Of a stretch of DNA of 13,248 bases, positions 13,201 to 13,248 are shown one piece after another. The DNA lies in assembly GCA_002469975.1 (NCBI GenBank), contig DKMG01000004.1, positions 1 through 13,248 of the forward strand, given 5' to 3'. Every line of letters starts with the position of its first letter. Within the stretch, counting starts at the first letter, position 1. Below the pieces are notes generated by a model that saw only the letters and a list, made by a program, of their open reading frames with translations, did no database searches and was not told the origin of the DNA. The position numbers and the translations under genes were made by a program. This DNA is from Proteobacteria bacterium UBA7420. GTDB taxonomy: Bacteria > Pseudomonadota > Gammaproteobacteria > Magnimaribacterales > D2472.

Positions 13201-13248
13201 GCCCAGATAGCTCAGTCGGTAGAGCAAAGGATTGAAAATCCTTGTGTC
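13201..13248 (+). tRNA. tRNA-Phe (GAA anticodon), 5' part only
   Basis: The first 48 nt of a phenylalanine tRNA. They comprise the acceptor strand GCCCAGA, T8-A9, D-stem GCTC/GAGC with loop AGTCGGTA, anticodon stem AAGGA/TCCTT with loop TTGAAAA (anticodon GAA at 13234-13236), and the variable loop start GTGTC. The T arm, 3' acceptor strand and CCA lie beyond the right edge. The sequence closely resembles E. coli tRNA-Phe. Confidence 0.96.

Noticed and set aside
13116..13248. tRNA-Phe as an integration site for a mobile element
   Set aside because: The tRNA is cut by the window edge, no integrase or repeated tRNA 3' end is visible, and the flanking gene looks native.
1..13248. CRISPR arrays, insertion sequences, phage or toxin-antitoxin modules
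   Set aside because: No regularly spaced repeats, transposase motifs, terminal inverted repeats or phage/toxin families were seen; nearly all sequence is accounted for by housekeeping genes.

Overview
The window is a compact, AT-rich stretch of a bacterial chromosome. Several gene neighbourhoods match gammaproteobacteria: a rubredoxin gene divergent from ubiC-ubiA, a DUF1249 (yqiB-like) gene overlapping yqiA, glutamine synthetase followed by ntrB-ntrC, a yibN-like rhodanese with grxC divergent from a phosphoglycerate mutase gene, and mutY-yggX. Gaps are very short (the longest is 123 bp, none reaches 300 bp), many neighbours overlap by 4-17 bp, and only one clear intrinsic terminator is visible. 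This suggests a streamlined, probably free-living aquatic (perhaps marine) gammaproteobacterium. That lineage is inferred from gene order and base composition, not from a marker gene. I see no insertion sequence, phage gene, CRISPR array or plasmid feature.

Layout. (1) Minus strand, 1-2101: the start of a membrane pyrophosphatase gene (hppA, cut by the left edge), an acidic amino acid:cation symporter, and a rubredoxin whose stop overlaps the symporter start. (2) Plus strand, 2186-5660: ubiC, ubiA, a FemAB-like acyltransferase, a DUF1249 gene and yqiA, nearly gap-free and probably one transcript. (3) Plus strand, 5653-9299: the nitrogen-control module. It holds two candidate NtrC sites, a textbook-spaced sigma-54 promoter, a glutamine synthetase, a terminator, and ntrB-ntrC. 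(4) Minus strand, 9296-10421: a membrane-anchored rhodanese, an exported DUF2141 protein and a monothiol/dithiol glutaredoxin of the GrxC type. (5) Plus strand, 10467-12354: gpmA, mutY and yggX, coupled by 4-bp overlaps. (6) Minus strand, 12351-13115: an atypical short-chain dehydrogenase. (7) The 5' two thirds of a tRNA-Phe at the right edge.

The most notable content is region 3. The glutamine synthetase is the eukaryote-like type II enzyme (GSII, 326 residues). It sits where gammaproteobacteria usually carry type I GlnA, directly upstream of ntrBC, and its promoter appears wired to sigma-54 and NtrC. GSII lacks the adenylylation loop used by GlnE on type I enzymes, so nitrogen control here would rest on transcription. 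A second theme is replacement within conserved loci: a short-form gpmA takes the place of gpmI beside the rhodanese/glutaredoxin operon, and a DUF2141 gene is inserted in that operon. I found no wholly new multi-gene system.
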